Part shown: positions 1 to 8,385 of the stretch, piece after piece
How positions within the stretch are numbered: the stretch's first letter is position 1
Layout of the letters: the number at the start of each line of letters is the position of its first letter
NCBI RefSeq assembly: GCF_050749815.1
Contig: NZ_CP192735.1
Coordinates: 3,410,001 to 3,474,000 of the forward strand
From: Dyella_A sp050749815
Lineage (GTDB): Bacteria > Pseudomonadota > Gammaproteobacteria > Xanthomonadales > Rhodanobacteraceae
Direction: 5' to 3'
Length of the DNA: 64,000 bases
Made by a program: the position numbers and the translations under genes
Notes under the pieces: generated by a model
Databases searched by the model: none
What the model saw: the letters and a program-made list of their open reading frames with translations, nothing else
Told to the model about the DNA's origin: nothing

Positions 1-418
1 GGAAGCCCTTCAGGATCGGGTTCTCCTGCACGATGTCGTCGTACACCATCGACACCGGCTGCGAGGCATTGAGATCGAAGTCGCTGTTGCCCAGGCCGCG
101 GATGTAGAAGCGCGGGAACTCGCGGCCGTACGAGGTTTCGGCGTACACGCTGGGCGCGCGCGAAGCGAGCTGCAGCACGCCGTCGCCGGCCTGGCCGAAG
201 GCTTCGAGCTTCTCCGGCGTGAGCACGGTCAGCGACACCGGCACCTTCTGCAGGTTTTCCACCCGCTTGGAGGCGGTGACCTTCACCGTCTGCAGCTCGG
301 TGGTCTTGACGTGCTCGGCGGCGGGTGCGGTGTCCTGCGCGTGGGCGGCGGTGAGGCCCAGTCCGACAAGAACGGAAAAGGCGAGCGCCGCGCGGCGCGG
401 CGTGGGTACGATCGACAT
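1..418 (-). CDS. TonB-dependent receptor, 5' part only (runs off the left edge)
   Basis: The first 139 codons of an outer-membrane TonB-dependent receptor, reading leftwards and cut by the window edge. The ATG at 418 opens a signal peptide (hydrophobic stretch about residues 10-26 ending in AHA, then QDTAPAAEH). A TonB-box-like segment (LQTVKVTAS) and the start of the plug domain follow (KLEAFGQAGDGVLQLASRAPSV, FYIRGLGNSDF, VSMVYDDIV). The YIRGLG and DD motifs are typical of plugs. Such receptors import substrates using the TonB-ExbBD energy system, but the substrate-specific barrel is outside the window, so the ligand cannot be guessed. It is transcribed in the same direction as thrC to its right, with about 100 bases between the start and the thrC stop. 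Confidence 0.85.
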   Translation of the reverse strand, partial: MSIVPTPRRAALAFSVLVGLGLTAAHAQDTAPAAEHVKTTELQTVKVTASKRVENLQKVPVSLTVLTPEKLEAFGQAGDGVLQLASRAPSVYAETSYGREFPRFYIRGLGNSDFDLNASQPVSMVYDDIVQENPILKGF

Positions 419-520
419 GGTGGTGTCCCCGGGGCGGTGGTTGGGAAAAGCGGCGGCTCTGCGGCCGCATCCGACGCATTTTCCTACGCCACCACCCGTG
501 GGCGACAGTGCCCGGCCGGA

Positions 521-1831
521 TCAGCCGCCCGGCAAGGCCCGCAATACCTCGTCCAGCGCCGCCTCCGTGGCCGGCAGCGGCGTGGCGTGGGCCGGGCGCG
601 CCAGCATCGACGCCAGCGCGGCGGGCACCGCGACCGGATGCCCGATCAGCGGCTCCACCACGCTCTCGAACTTGGCCGGGTGGGCGGTGGCGACCACCGT
701 CCGGTCGTCGCGGTCGCCCGCTGCGCGCAGCGTATCGAGCACGTGCACGGCGGTGGCGGTGTGCGGGCAGAACACCTCGCCATGCTCGCTGGCATGACGG
801 GCGATAGTGGCGCGGATGGCCTCGTCGTCCACGCGGGTGGCGGGCAGCTCGCGGCGCAGCGTGGCGTCGTCGAACAGCCAGCGCAGCCGCTCGACGTTGC
901 TGGGCGCGCCCACGTCCATCGCGTTGGCGATGGTGGCCACGGCTTCGCGCGGCCGGTAGTCCGCGCCGGCGAGGAATTCCGGCAGGGTGGCGTTGGCGTT
1001 GCAGGCCAGGTGCACGCGACCGATCGGCAGGCCGAGCGCGCGCACCCACAGCGCGGCCATCGCGTTGCCGAGATTGCCGGTGGGCACGATCAGGTTCAGC
1101 GGCTGCCCTCGTTCACGCCACCAGGCCAGCGCGGCGTGCGCGTAATAGCTCATCTGCGGCAGCAGGCGGCCGAGGCTGATGCTGTTGGCCGAGGAGAGCG
1201 GCACCGCGGCCTGCAGGGCGGGGTCGTTGAGCGCGGCTTTCACCATGCGCTGGCAGTCGTCGAAGCGCCCGGCCACGCGCAGCGCGGTGACGTTGTCGCC
1301 GAAGCAGCCGAGCTGGTGCGCCTGGCGCGGCGACACCTTGCCGTCCGGATACAGGATCGCCACGCGCACACCAGGTCTACCGTGGAACGCCGCACCGACC
1401 GCCGCGCCGGTATCGCCCGAGGTGGCGACCAGGATGGTGAGGGGCCGCGTGTCGCTGCGCGGCAGGCGCGCCAGGCAGGCGGCGAGGAAGCGCGCGCCAA
1501 TGTCCTTGAACGCCGCGGTGGGGCCGTGGAATAGCTCCAGCACGTGGGCGCCATCGGCTGGCAGCGCGCGATGCGGCACGGGGAAATCCAGCGCCTCGGC
1601 GCAGATCGCCGGCAGCGCGGCAGCCAGTGGATCGCCGGCGAAGAACGGTGCGAGCAGGGTGGCGGCGGTGTCGGCCAGCGAGCCATGCGGGTCGAAGCCG
1701 GCCATGTCGAGGTGCGGCATCGTCTCGGGCACGTAGAGGCCGCCATCCGGGGCGAGGCCGGCGGCGATGGCTTCGCTCAGGGTAGCCGCCGGACTGCCGC
1801 CGCGGGTGCTGACGTAACGCAAGGTGCCCAT
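521..1831 (-). CDS. thrC: threonine synthase
   Basis: PLP-dependent conversion of O-phosphohomoserine to threonine, the last step of the pathway. The 436-residue length fits the family. The start ATG at 1831 gives the usual N-terminus MGTLRYVSTRG, and GGLYVPETMP follows soon after. The PLP-binding lysine is K109 in HGPTAAFKDIGARF, and ATSGDTGAAV and VPTGNLGNA are the phosphate/substrate loops. The open frame continues upstream of this ATG across the repeat at 1851-1935, but that part does not look like protein. It is the last gene of the hom-thrB-thrC operon and is separated from thrB by 118 bases that hold a REP pair, unlike the tightly overlapped hom-thrB junction. Confidence 0.96.
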   Translation of the reverse strand: MGTLRYVSTRGGSPAATLSEAIAAGLAPDGGLYVPETMPHLDMAGFDPHGSLADTAATLLAPFFAGDPLAAALPAICAEALDFPVPHRALPADGAHVLELFHGPTAAFKDIGARFLAACLARLPRSDTRPLTILVATSGDTGAAVGAAFHGRPGVRVAILYPDGKVSPRQAHQLGCFGDNVTALRVAGRFDDCQRMVKAALNDPALQAAVPLSSANSISLGRLLPQMSYYAHAALAWWRERGQPLNLIVPTGNLGNAMAALWVRALGLPIGRVHLACNANATLPEFLAGADYRPREAVATIANAMDVGAPSNVERLRWLFDDATLRRELPATRVDDEAIRATIARHASEHGEVFCPHTATAVHVLDTLRAAGDRDDRTVVATAHPAKFESVVEPLIGHPVAVPAALASMLARPAHATPLPATEAALDEVLRALPGG

Positions 1832-1850
1832 CAACGCCCCGCCTCGTGGC

Positions 1851-1935
1851 TGTAGGAGCGCACCCTGCGCGCGAAAGCCTTTTGCCGATGACGTGCATGG
1901 CGCCAGAAGTGGTCGCGCACAGGGTGCGCTCCTAC
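1851..1935. repeat. inverted pair of REP-like elements (REPIN)
   Basis: Two arms, about 1851-1874 and 1913-1935, are near-perfect reverse complements. The core GTAGGAGCGCACCCTG is followed by GCGCGA on the left, and the same core reads on the opposite strand on the right. The arms enclose about 38 bases. This core resembles the short extragenic palindromes common in Xanthomonadales and Pseudomonas, which are moved by RAYT transposases. It sits exactly in the thrB-thrC gap, where its transcript would form a long hairpin and could affect mRNA stability or the thrB:thrC ratio. No RAYT gene is visible in the window. Confidence 0.8.
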
Positions 1936-1949
1936 GGCGGGCGTCCGCC

Positions 1950-2930
1950 TCATGCGGCGTCTCCGGCATCGAGCAAGCTGGCCGCCGGCCCGTCGACGGG
2001 CGCGACGAAGGCGTCGCTGTCCAGTCCCGCTTCGGCGAACGCGACGCGCATGGCGGCCGCCGCACGCTCGGCCTCGGCGCGCTGCTCGTACCAGCCGAAT
2101 ACGCTGGGGCCGGCGCCGGAGATGCTGGTGCCCATCGCGCGGTGATCGAGCGCGGCCTGCTTCACGCGGGCGAAGTTCGGCACCAGCGGCGCGCGGCGCG
2201 GTTCCACCAGCACGTCCTTCAGGCCCTCGCGCACCAGCGCGACCTCGCCGCGGTAGCAGCCGGCGAGCACCAGCGCGAGGTTGGCGCTCTGGCTGACGAA
2301 GCTGCCCAGCGGATAGTCGCCGGCCAGCGCGGCGCGTGCTTTGCGCGTTTCCAGCACGAAGTGCGGGTGCACCAGCGCGCAGTGCCAGCTGGCCGGCACC
2401 GGAATGCGCACCAGCCGGTCGTGGGTGGCCAGCACCAGGCCGCCGAGCAGCATCGGGCCGATGTTGTCGCCGTGACGGCTGCCGCTGGCCACCGCTTCGC
2501 CGTCCAGCGCAAAGCCGTACAGCGATTCGGCCGGCAGCGGCTTTTCCAGCAGGGCGTTGGCGGCGACCAGTGCGGCCACGCAGGAGGCGGCCGAGCCGGC
2601 CATGCCCGAGCCCAGCGCGATGCCCTTGTGCAACGTCAGCTCGAAGCCGTGCGCCAGGCCCAGCGCCTTGCGCAGCGACACCAGCGCCATGCCGGCGGTG
2701 TTGCGCTGCGGATCGAGCGGCAGCTCGGTGACCACGCCGTGGATCGCGGCGATGCGCACCACCGGCTCGTCGATGCGACGCACCTCGGCGCGATCGCCGG
2801 CGCCGGCCATCGAATGGCCGAGGATGTCGAAGCCCACGCCGACGTTGCCCACGCAGGCGGGGGCGAAGGCGGAGGCGTGCAGCGCGCGTTGCGGGGCGGT
2901 GGTCATGCGGTCTCGCAGTTGGGCGTTCAT
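1950..2930 (-). CDS. thrB: homoserine kinase
   Basis: ATP-dependent phosphorylation of homoserine. GHMP kinase family: an N-terminal segment ASAFAPACVGNVGVGFDILGHS, the glycine-rich phosphate loop ALGSGMAGSAAS at about residues 106-117, and a C-terminal GTSISGAGPSVFGW motif. Length is 326 residues. The ATG at 2930 overlaps the hom stop (ATGA), so the two are translationally coupled. A second in-frame ATG at codon 9 (MTTAPQRALHAS) is a possible alternative. Second gene of the threonine operon. Confidence 0.95.
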   Translation of the reverse strand: MNAQLRDRMTTAPQRALHASAFAPACVGNVGVGFDILGHSMAGAGDRAEVRRIDEPVVRIAAIHGVVTELPLDPQRNTAGMALVSLRKALGLAHGFELTLHKGIALGSGMAGSAASCVAALVAANALLEKPLPAESLYGFALDGEAVASGSRHGDNIGPMLLGGLVLATHDRLVRIPVPASWHCALVHPHFVLETRKARAALAGDYPLGSFVSQSANLALVLAGCYRGEVALVREGLKDVLVEPRRAPLVPNFARVKQAALDHRAMGTSISGAGPSVFGWYEQRAEAERAAAAMRVAFAEAGLDSDAFVAPVDGPAASLLDAGDAA

Positions 2931-4087
2931 GCGCGCAGCTCCAGCGACTCGGCGATGCGCAGCAGGTCGGCGAAGATGCCGGCGGCGGTGACTTCGGGAC
3001 CGGCACCCGGCCCCTGCACCAGCAGCGGATTATCGCAGTAGCGACGGGTGGTGAACTGCACCACGTTGTCGGTGAGCCGCGAGTGGGCGAACGCGTGCGC
3101 GGCCGGCAGCACCGCGAGCCTCACGCTGGCGCGTCCGCGGGCGTCGAGGTGGGCGACGTGGCGCATCACGCCGCCTTCGGCGCGGGCCTCGGCCAGGCGG
3201 GCGGCCATCGGCGCATCCAGGGCGTCCAGGCGTTGCAGGAATGCGTCGCGCGTGAGCGCGGCGAGCGACTCCGGCACCAGGCTTTCCACCGCCACGTCGT
3301 CCAGCGAGAGCGCCCAGCCGGCCTCGCGGGCGAGGATCACCAGCTTGCGCGCCACGTCCATGCCGGAGAGATCGTCGCGCGGGTCCGGCTCGGTGTAGCC
3401 CAGCTGATGCGCCTCGCGCACCAGCGCGGAGAACGGCTGCGCGCCGTCGTGACGGTTGCACAGCCAGGCCAGCGTGCCGGAGAACATGCCTTCCACCGCG
3501 AGCAGCTCGTCGCCGGTGTCGAGCAGGTCGCGCAGCGTCTGCACCACCGGCAGGCCGGCGCACACGGTGGCCTCGTAGCGGAAGCGCGCGCCGCTGGCGG
3601 CGCTGGCGTGGCGGATCGCCTGCCAGCGTTCCAGCGCGCCGCTGCCGGCGAGCTTGTTCGGCGTCACCACGTGCACGCCGGCGGCCAGCCAGTCGGCGTA
3701 GCGCGAGGCCACCGCGTCGCTGGCGCTGCAGTCGATCAGCAGCGCGTCGCGCGGCTCGGCGCCGCCGCGCACATGCGCGGCGAACGCACCCAGATCGTTC
3801 GGCCGCCACACCTGGGCGCCGCCGTGGCGGCCGTTGAGTTCGGTGTCGTCGCAGTCCAGCCACATGCGCTTGCTGGCAACCACGCCGCACAGGCGCAGGC
3901 GCACGCGGCCTTCGCGTTCCAGCCGCGGCTGGGCGGCGCGCAGCTGGTCGAGCAGGGCACTGCCCACGCGACCGGGACCGATCACACCGACGGCCAGTTC
4001 ACGGCAACGCAACGAGGGAGCCGCCGGCGCGAACGCCGCCGGTAATGGTTTGGGGTGTTCGAGCAGCTGGGGTGCGCAGGTATTCAC
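2927..4087 (-). CDS. hom: homoserine dehydrogenase (monofunctional)
   Basis: NAD(P)H-dependent reduction of aspartate semialdehyde to homoserine. The start is taken as the GTG at 4087 because GGAGG lies 6 bases upstream. The open frame extends further, but that region is the operon leader. The 386-residue protein has a Rossmann loop GVIGPGRVGSALL at about 33-46, then DCSASDAVASRYADWLAAGVHVVTPNKLAGSG and the family signature region (GMFSGTLAWL, EPDPRDDLSGMDVARKLVILAREAG). No N-terminal aspartokinase domain is present, so this is not the fused ThrA/MetL type, and the aspartokinase must be elsewhere. Neither is there a C-terminal ACT domain, so feedback control may rest on the attenuator upstream. 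Overlaps thrB by 4 bases. Confidence 0.94.
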   Translation of the reverse strand: MNTCAPQLLEHPKPLPAAFAPAAPSLRCRELAVGVIGPGRVGSALLDQLRAAQPRLEREGRVRLRLCGVVASKRMWLDCDDTELNGRHGGAQVWRPNDLGAFAAHVRGGAEPRDALLIDCSASDAVASRYADWLAAGVHVVTPNKLAGSGALERWQAIRHASAASGARFRYEATVCAGLPVVQTLRDLLDTGDELLAVEGMFSGTLAWLCNRHDGAQPFSALVREAHQLGYTEPDPRDDLSGMDVARKLVILAREAGWALSLDDVAVESLVPESLAALTRDAFLQRLDALDAPMAARLAEARAEGGVMRHVAHLDARGRASVRLAVLPAAHAFAHSRLTDNVVQFTTRRYCDNPLLVQGPGAGPEVTAAGIFADLLRIAESLELRA

Positions 4088-4141
4088 GTAAGCCTCCGGA
4101 TGAGGCCCCGTGCTCTTCTGGCGGTATCGGTGTGGTGCACG

Positions 4142-4169
4142 CCGGCCCGCCTCGTCGAGGGCGGGGCCG
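4142..4169 (-). terminator. candidate attenuator hairpin of the threonine operon
   Basis: On the minus strand, GGCCCCGCC and GGCGGGCC pair around a CTCGACGA loop with small C bulges, giving a very GC-rich stem. It lies between the leader-peptide stop (4186) and the hom start (4087). Position and strength fit an attenuator, but no U-run follows, so it is not a classical intrinsic terminator. An alternative pairing with the segment GGGTGGGTGTCCG upstream is possible but was not computed. Confidence 0.45.
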
Positions 4170-4185
4170 TTGCGTGATGGTGAAG

Positions 4186-4344
4186 CTAGTCGCGCACGGA
4201 CACCCACCCCGACCGAGTGGTAATGGTCGTGGTGGTAATGGTCGTGGCAAGGAAGAGGGTGTCGACGCAGCGCCCGCCAGCGCAGCGCACCACGCCGGGG
4301 AGGCGAGCGGGGCGAAGGCTGGCAGGGGCGTTGTCGATCGACAT
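4186..4344 (-). CDS. thrL: threonine operon leader peptide (thrL-like)
   Basis: A 52-codon frame whose end reads TTITTTTITT followed by RSGWVSVRD and TAG. Eight threonine and two isoleucine codons in a row (4216-4245) match the logic of the E. coli thr leader, in which charged tRNA-Thr and tRNA-Ile levels set ribosome position and decide termination before the structural genes. It ends 98 bases before the hom start, with a GC-rich hairpin in between. The start is uncertain: the ATG at 4344 lacks a convincing ribosome-binding site, and a shorter peptide from in-frame GTG codons (VVRCAGG...) would be closer to the usual leader size. The role rests on the regulatory codon run and the position, both visible here. 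Confidence 0.7.
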   Translation of the reverse strand: MSIDNAPASLRPARLPGVVRCAGGRCVDTLFLATTITTTTITTRSGWVSVRD

Positions 4345-4492
4345 GCGCCCGACGTTACGGGCGATGTTGCAACGCGGTCAACAGGTGCATTTGCAACCAT
4401 CGGTGCGGCGTGACGTGCATCGCGTTCGATGCACGCACCGGTTGGTCAGTGTTGTCGGACGCTGCCGCACGCGCTGCGCCGCGGGCACACCC

Positions 4493-7369
4493 TCAGCGCT
4501 GGTAGTGCACGCTGAGCAGCACGTAGCGCCCCACGACGTCGTCGAACGACGGGCTGTAGGCGAGCGAGGATCGGCCGTAGTACCGCGGCCGGTGATCGAG
4601 CACGTTGTGCACGTTGATGCCGATGCGCCAGCGCGCGAAGCCGCCGTACTCCAGATTGAGATCGAGCAGGGTGAACGCCGGCGTGCTGCAGTGGCCGACG
4701 GCGCGCAGCTTGTCGGGACAGATCAGCGGGCTGTTCGCGCTGGCCTGGTAGGCATAGCGCCCCGTGTAGCGCAGATTGGCGGTGCTGACCCAGTCGCTGT
4801 ACGACCACTCCACGCCGGCCAGCGCGGTGGCCTTGGGCTGGTCGGCGTAGCCGTCGTAGGGCTCGGGCGTGGCCGCCGGCTCGATCTGCCGACGCAGCCT
4901 GGCCAGCCAGTCCACCCCCAGGTTGAAGCTGAAGCTGCCCAACCGGGCGGTGTCGAGCCGGTAGCGCACGTCCAGGTCGAACGAGCGCACCGTTGTCTTG
5001 CCCAGATTCACCAGCTGCTGGTCGAAGGCGTACAGCACGCCCTGGTCGTCGCGCCGGAACAGCTCCGGATAGGCGTCCGGATGGTCGAGCGCGTAGGACA
5101 CCGGCAGGGCGCGGATCTCGTGGCGGCGGTCGACCTGGTAGAGGTCCAGCGCGATGCCCAGCGCCGGCGTGGGCGCCAGCACCACGCCGAAGGTGAGGCT
5201 GCGCGAGCGTTCCGGCTGCAACTGGGGATTGCTCACGCTGTCCAGCCGCAGCGTGCATCGCGAATAGCCGCCGCCGCTCGGCCGGGCGCCGACGCACGGC
5301 AGCAGCGCGTCGGGTACTTCCACGCGTACTCCGGTGGGCAGCAGGGCCTGTGGCCGATCGAGCTCGGGCAGGGTGGGCGCGCGGTAGCCGCGGGCGAGGG
5401 TACCGCGCAGACTGACGCTGTCGGAAACGTCCCACTTCAACCCCAGCCGCGGCGAGAACGCCCAGCCGAAGCCGCTGCTGTGATCGGCGCGGGCGGCGAC
5501 GTTGGCGGTGAGCCCCTTGGCCAGGGGGGATTCCATTTCCACGTAAGCGGCGGAGATCCAGCGATCGCCACGGCGCACGTACGGCGGCTGGAACTGGAAC
5601 ACGTCGTTGGCGATCAGCAGCGGATCGGGCTGGTCGTCCAACTGCTCGCGGTAACCCTCGATACCGGCGGCCAGCCCCACTTCACCCAGCCGCCACTGCG
5701 CCAGCGGACCGTCCGCGCGCAGGCTGAAACCGCTCTGGCTGGTGCGACCGGTGCGCAGCAGTTCGGGCGCCAGTGCGGCGAGCAGGGCGGGGTCGTTGCG
5801 GCCGCCGGGCCGGTAGCTGCCATCGGCCAGTGCCTGGTCGAGCACGCTGGTGCGCAGCAGGCCGCGCACGCGATCGGTGCCAGCGTTGTGCTGGTCGTCC
5901 AGCCGCAGGTCCCACTGCCAGTCGCCGGGGTGGCCGCGCAGGCCCGCGCTGAGCTGGGTGCTGCGTGACTGGGTGGCGTCGCGGATCGGCCCCACGTCGC
6001 TGAACGCGTAGTTGACCACCCGGCTGCTGCCCGTCGCGGGCGTGAACACCCGCAGCTGCTCGGTCGCCGGTCCTGTCTGCTGATGCTGGCGCACCATGTT
6101 CCAGCGCAGGTCGGCGTAAGCCTCCAGCGAGCCGATCGGGTGGTCGACGTGGGCCAGCAGCGAGCGGCTTTGCAGCTCGGTCTGCAAGCTGGTCAGCGGG
6201 CCGGTGAGGTTGGTGCAAGGGCCGTCCAGCGCCGTCTGCGTGCAGCTGTCGCCGGTATTGGCGTAGCCGATCTGGCCGCCGTCGAAATAGTAGATGCCGT
6301 CGCCACCGTCGCCGTCGTTGCGCGCCCAGCGCCGCGCGCTGCCCAGCAGTGGTGAGCGGTCGAGGTAATCGCCGCTGAGCATCACGTGACCGCCGTGCCC
6401 GAAGGCGGTGCCGAGACTCACCGTACCGCGCCGCTGCGAGGCGTCACCGCGCGAGGAGATGCCGGTGTTGCCGTCCAGCGCCACGCCTTCGAAGCGTTTG
6501 CGCAGGATGATGTTCACCACGCCGGCCATGGCGTCGGAGCCGTAGATGGCCGAGGCGCCGTCGCGCAGCACTTCCACCCGCTCGACCAGTGCGAGCGGGA
6601 TGCTCTCCAGATCGTTGACCAGGCTGAACTCGCCCTGCGACAGGCCGTAGCCGGCCATGCGCTGACCGTCGACCAGGAACAGCGTCGCCGTGGCGCCGAG
6701 CCCGTGCAGATCCACCGCCGCCGCGCCGGTGGCGCCGGACAGGCCGTTGGCCTGGTACAGCGCGCTGTCGCTCAGCGCCACGGGCGCGTTGTTGACGCGT
6801 ATCCCCGGCTGTGCGCGCAGCAGCTCGAACAGGGTCTGGTAACCGCTGTGCTCGATCTGGCGGCGATCGATCACGGTCAGCGGCGAGGCGTTCTCCATCG
6901 CCGTGCGGCGCAGATGCGTGCCGGTGACCTCCACCGCCAGCAGCGGCACCGGCACGTTCTCCAGCGGTGCGCGCGGCAGCGGGTGCGCCGGCTGCCCCGC
7001 CGCCACCGGCGCGGGCCCCATGCGGCGCAGCACGTAGGTGTCGGCATTCACGGCGTCGGCGGCCAGGCCGCTGTCGCGCAGCAGGCGCGCCAGGGCGTCG
7101 GCGGCGGTGAAGTTGCCCTCCAGCGCGACGGTGTGCCGACCCGCGGTGAGCTGCGGCGCGTACAGCAATTGGATGCCGCCGCGGCGAGTCAGCGCACGCA
7201 GCGCATCGTCCAGCGGAATCCCGGCGGCGATCCGGTAATGGCGGACGGCCGCTGCCGGCGCGGTCACGGCGTTCGCGGCGGGCAGAGCGGCAAAGAGCAG
7301 GGCCAGCGCGAGCCCGCGCGCGGCGAATCGACGACCGGGCACGGCGAACGCGGTGTGGCGCTGGGGCAT
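4493..7369 (-). CDS. TonB-dependent receptor with N-terminal STN signalling domain
   Basis: A 958-residue outer-membrane receptor. After a signal peptide (about 15-34, ANA) comes an STN/secretin-type domain (HYRIAAGIPLDDALRALTRRGGIQLLYAPQLTAG, about 43-112), which in FecA-type systems contacts the inner-membrane anti-sigma FecR. The plug follows (LAVEVTGTHLRR, LRAQPGIRVNN, LVERVEVLRDGASAIYGSDAMAGVVNIILRK), then a large barrel ending in the C-terminal YVLLSVHYQR. It is the third gene of a sigma-fecR-receptor cassette, starting 5 bases after the fecR stop. RDGASAIYGSDA is typical of receptors often annotated as iron or oligosaccharide/peptide transporters. The ligand is unknown. It is presumably induced by its own substrate through the adjacent sigma factor. 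Confidence 0.9.
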   Translation of the reverse strand: MPQRHTAFAVPGRRFAARGLALALLFAALPAANAVTAPAAAVRHYRIAAGIPLDDALRALTRRGGIQLLYAPQLTAGRHTVALEGNFTAADALARLLRDSGLAADAVNADTYVLRRMGPAPVAAGQPAHPLPRAPLENVPVPLLAVEVTGTHLRRTAMENASPLTVIDRRQIEHSGYQTLFELLRAQPGIRVNNAPVALSDSALYQANGLSGATGAAAVDLHGLGATATLFLVDGQRMAGYGLSQGEFSLVNDLESIPLALVERVEVLRDGASAIYGSDAMAGVVNIILRKRFEGVALDGNTGISSRGDASQRRGTVSLGTAFGHGGHVMLSGDYLDRSPLLGSARRWARNDGDGGDGIYYFDGGQIGYANTGDSCTQTALDGPCTNLTGPLTSLQTELQSRSLLAHVDHPIGSLEAYADLRWNMVRQHQQTGPATEQLRVFTPATGSSRVVNYAFSDVGPIRDATQSRSTQLSAGLRGHPGDWQWDLRLDDQHNAGTDRVRGLLRTSVLDQALADGSYRPGGRNDPALLAALAPELLRTGRTSQSGFSLRADGPLAQWRLGEVGLAAGIEGYREQLDDQPDPLLIANDVFQFQPPYVRRGDRWISAAYVEMESPLAKGLTANVAARADHSSGFGWAFSPRLGLKWDVSDSVSLRGTLARGYRAPTLPELDRPQALLPTGVRVEVPDALLPCVGARPSGGGYSRCTLRLDSVSNPQLQPERSRSLTFGVVLAPTPALGIALDLYQVDRRHEIRALPVSYALDHPDAYPELFRRDDQGVLYAFDQQLVNLGKTTVRSFDLDVRYRLDTARLGSFSFNLGVDWLARLRRQIEPAATPEPYDGYADQPKATALAGVEWSYSDWVSTANLRYTGRYAYQASANSPLICPDKLRAVGHCSTPAFTLLDLNLEYGGFARWRIGINVHNVLDHRPRYYGRSSLAYSPSFDDVVGRYVLLSVHYQR

Positions 7370-7374
7370 CGCGA

Positions 7375-8385
7375 TCAGCGCGCCCCGGCAGCAGGCAGCA
7401 GGGTGAGCTCGTTCGCTGCGGTGCGTTCCACCCGGAGCTTCCAGCCCTGCGCCAGCGCTTTGGCCAGCGCGTCCTGATCGCCGGCATGGAAGCTGCCGCT
7501 GACCCGCAGCGACGCCAGCGCGGGGTCGCCCAGGCGCAGCTGGGTGGTGGAATAGCGGTTCATCGACTGCAGCAGATCGTCGAGCCGGCGCTGGTCGAAC
7601 GAGAGCTCGCCGTGGGTCCAGCTGCGCGCCTGGTCCAGATCCAGCGGCGCGACGGCGGCGGCATGCCCGCGCGTGTCGATGTGCAACTGCTGCGCCGGCG
7701 CCAGCTCGCTGGTCCAGGCTTGGCCCACGGTGTCGCGGCTCACCGACACGCGGCCCTCCAGGAGGCCCACGGTAACGCCCTCGGCGCGGCGGCTGACCTG
7801 GAACGTGGTGCCGATGTCGCGGATCACGTTGCCGTCCACCAGCACCACGAACGGGCGCGCGCTGTCGTGCGCCACGCGGAACTGGGCGCGGCCGTTGCGC
7901 ACGATCACTTCGCGCTGGTGCGCACCGAAGCGCGTGGCCAGGCTCGACTGCGCATCAAGCCGCACCTCGGTGCCGTCGGCCAGCGTCAGCGCCTGCGGCA
8001 GGCCGGTGCCGGTGGCATAGCTGCGTTCCACCGGAGCGTCCTGGCGCATCAGATGGGTCAGCCCCACCGCTGCCAGCACCGCGGCGGCGAGACCGGCGGC
8101 CAGCCACCAGGTGCGCTGCACCCGCGCCGGCGGACGCCGCGCCAGATCGCGCCGGGCGGCCCGGGCCACCGCGCGCAGCAGCGGATCATCCGCCAGCTGA
8201 GCGGCGTTGCGGTGCAGGTATTCCACTTCGGCGAAGGCGGCGGCGTGGTCCGGGTCGGCGGCACGCCAGCGTTCGAAGGCCTCCTCGTCCTGCGGGCTGC
8301 GCAGGGGCGAGTGCAGGCGCGCGAGCCAGGCTTCGGCGCTGGTGGGAAAGTCGCTGGCGCGCGGTGATGCGGCGTGACGATTCAT
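7375..8385 (-). CDS. FecR-family anti-sigma / signal transducer
   Basis: 336 residues. The N-terminal cytoplasmic DUF4880-like part is AEAWLARLHSPLRSPQDEEAFERWRAADPDHAAAFAEVE. A single membrane span lies at about 90-112 (WWLAAGLAAAVLAAVGLTHLM). The periplasmic FecR domain follows (GLPQALTLADGTEVRLDAQSSLATRF, VIVRNGRAQFRVAHDSARPFVVLVDGNVIRDIGTTFQV), and the C-terminal part is STN-like. It should hold the sigma factor inactive and pass the signal from the receptor's STN domain. The start overlaps the sigma gene stop (ATGA), so the two are made together. Confidence 0.92.
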   Translation of the reverse strand: MNRHAASPRASDFPTSAEAWLARLHSPLRSPQDEEAFERWRAADPDHAAAFAEVEYLHRNAAQLADDPLLRAVARAARRDLARRPPARVQRTWWLAAGLAAAVLAAVGLTHLMRQDAPVERSYATGTGLPQALTLADGTEVRLDAQSSLATRFGAHQREVIVRNGRAQFRVAHDSARPFVVLVDGNVIRDIGTTFQVSRRAEGVTVGLLEGRVSVSRDTVGQAWTSELAPAQQLHIDTRGHAAAVAPLDLDQARSWTHGELSFDQRRLDDLLQSMNRYSTTQLRLGDPALASLRVSGSFHAGDQDALAKALAQGWKLRVERTAANELTLLPAAGAR

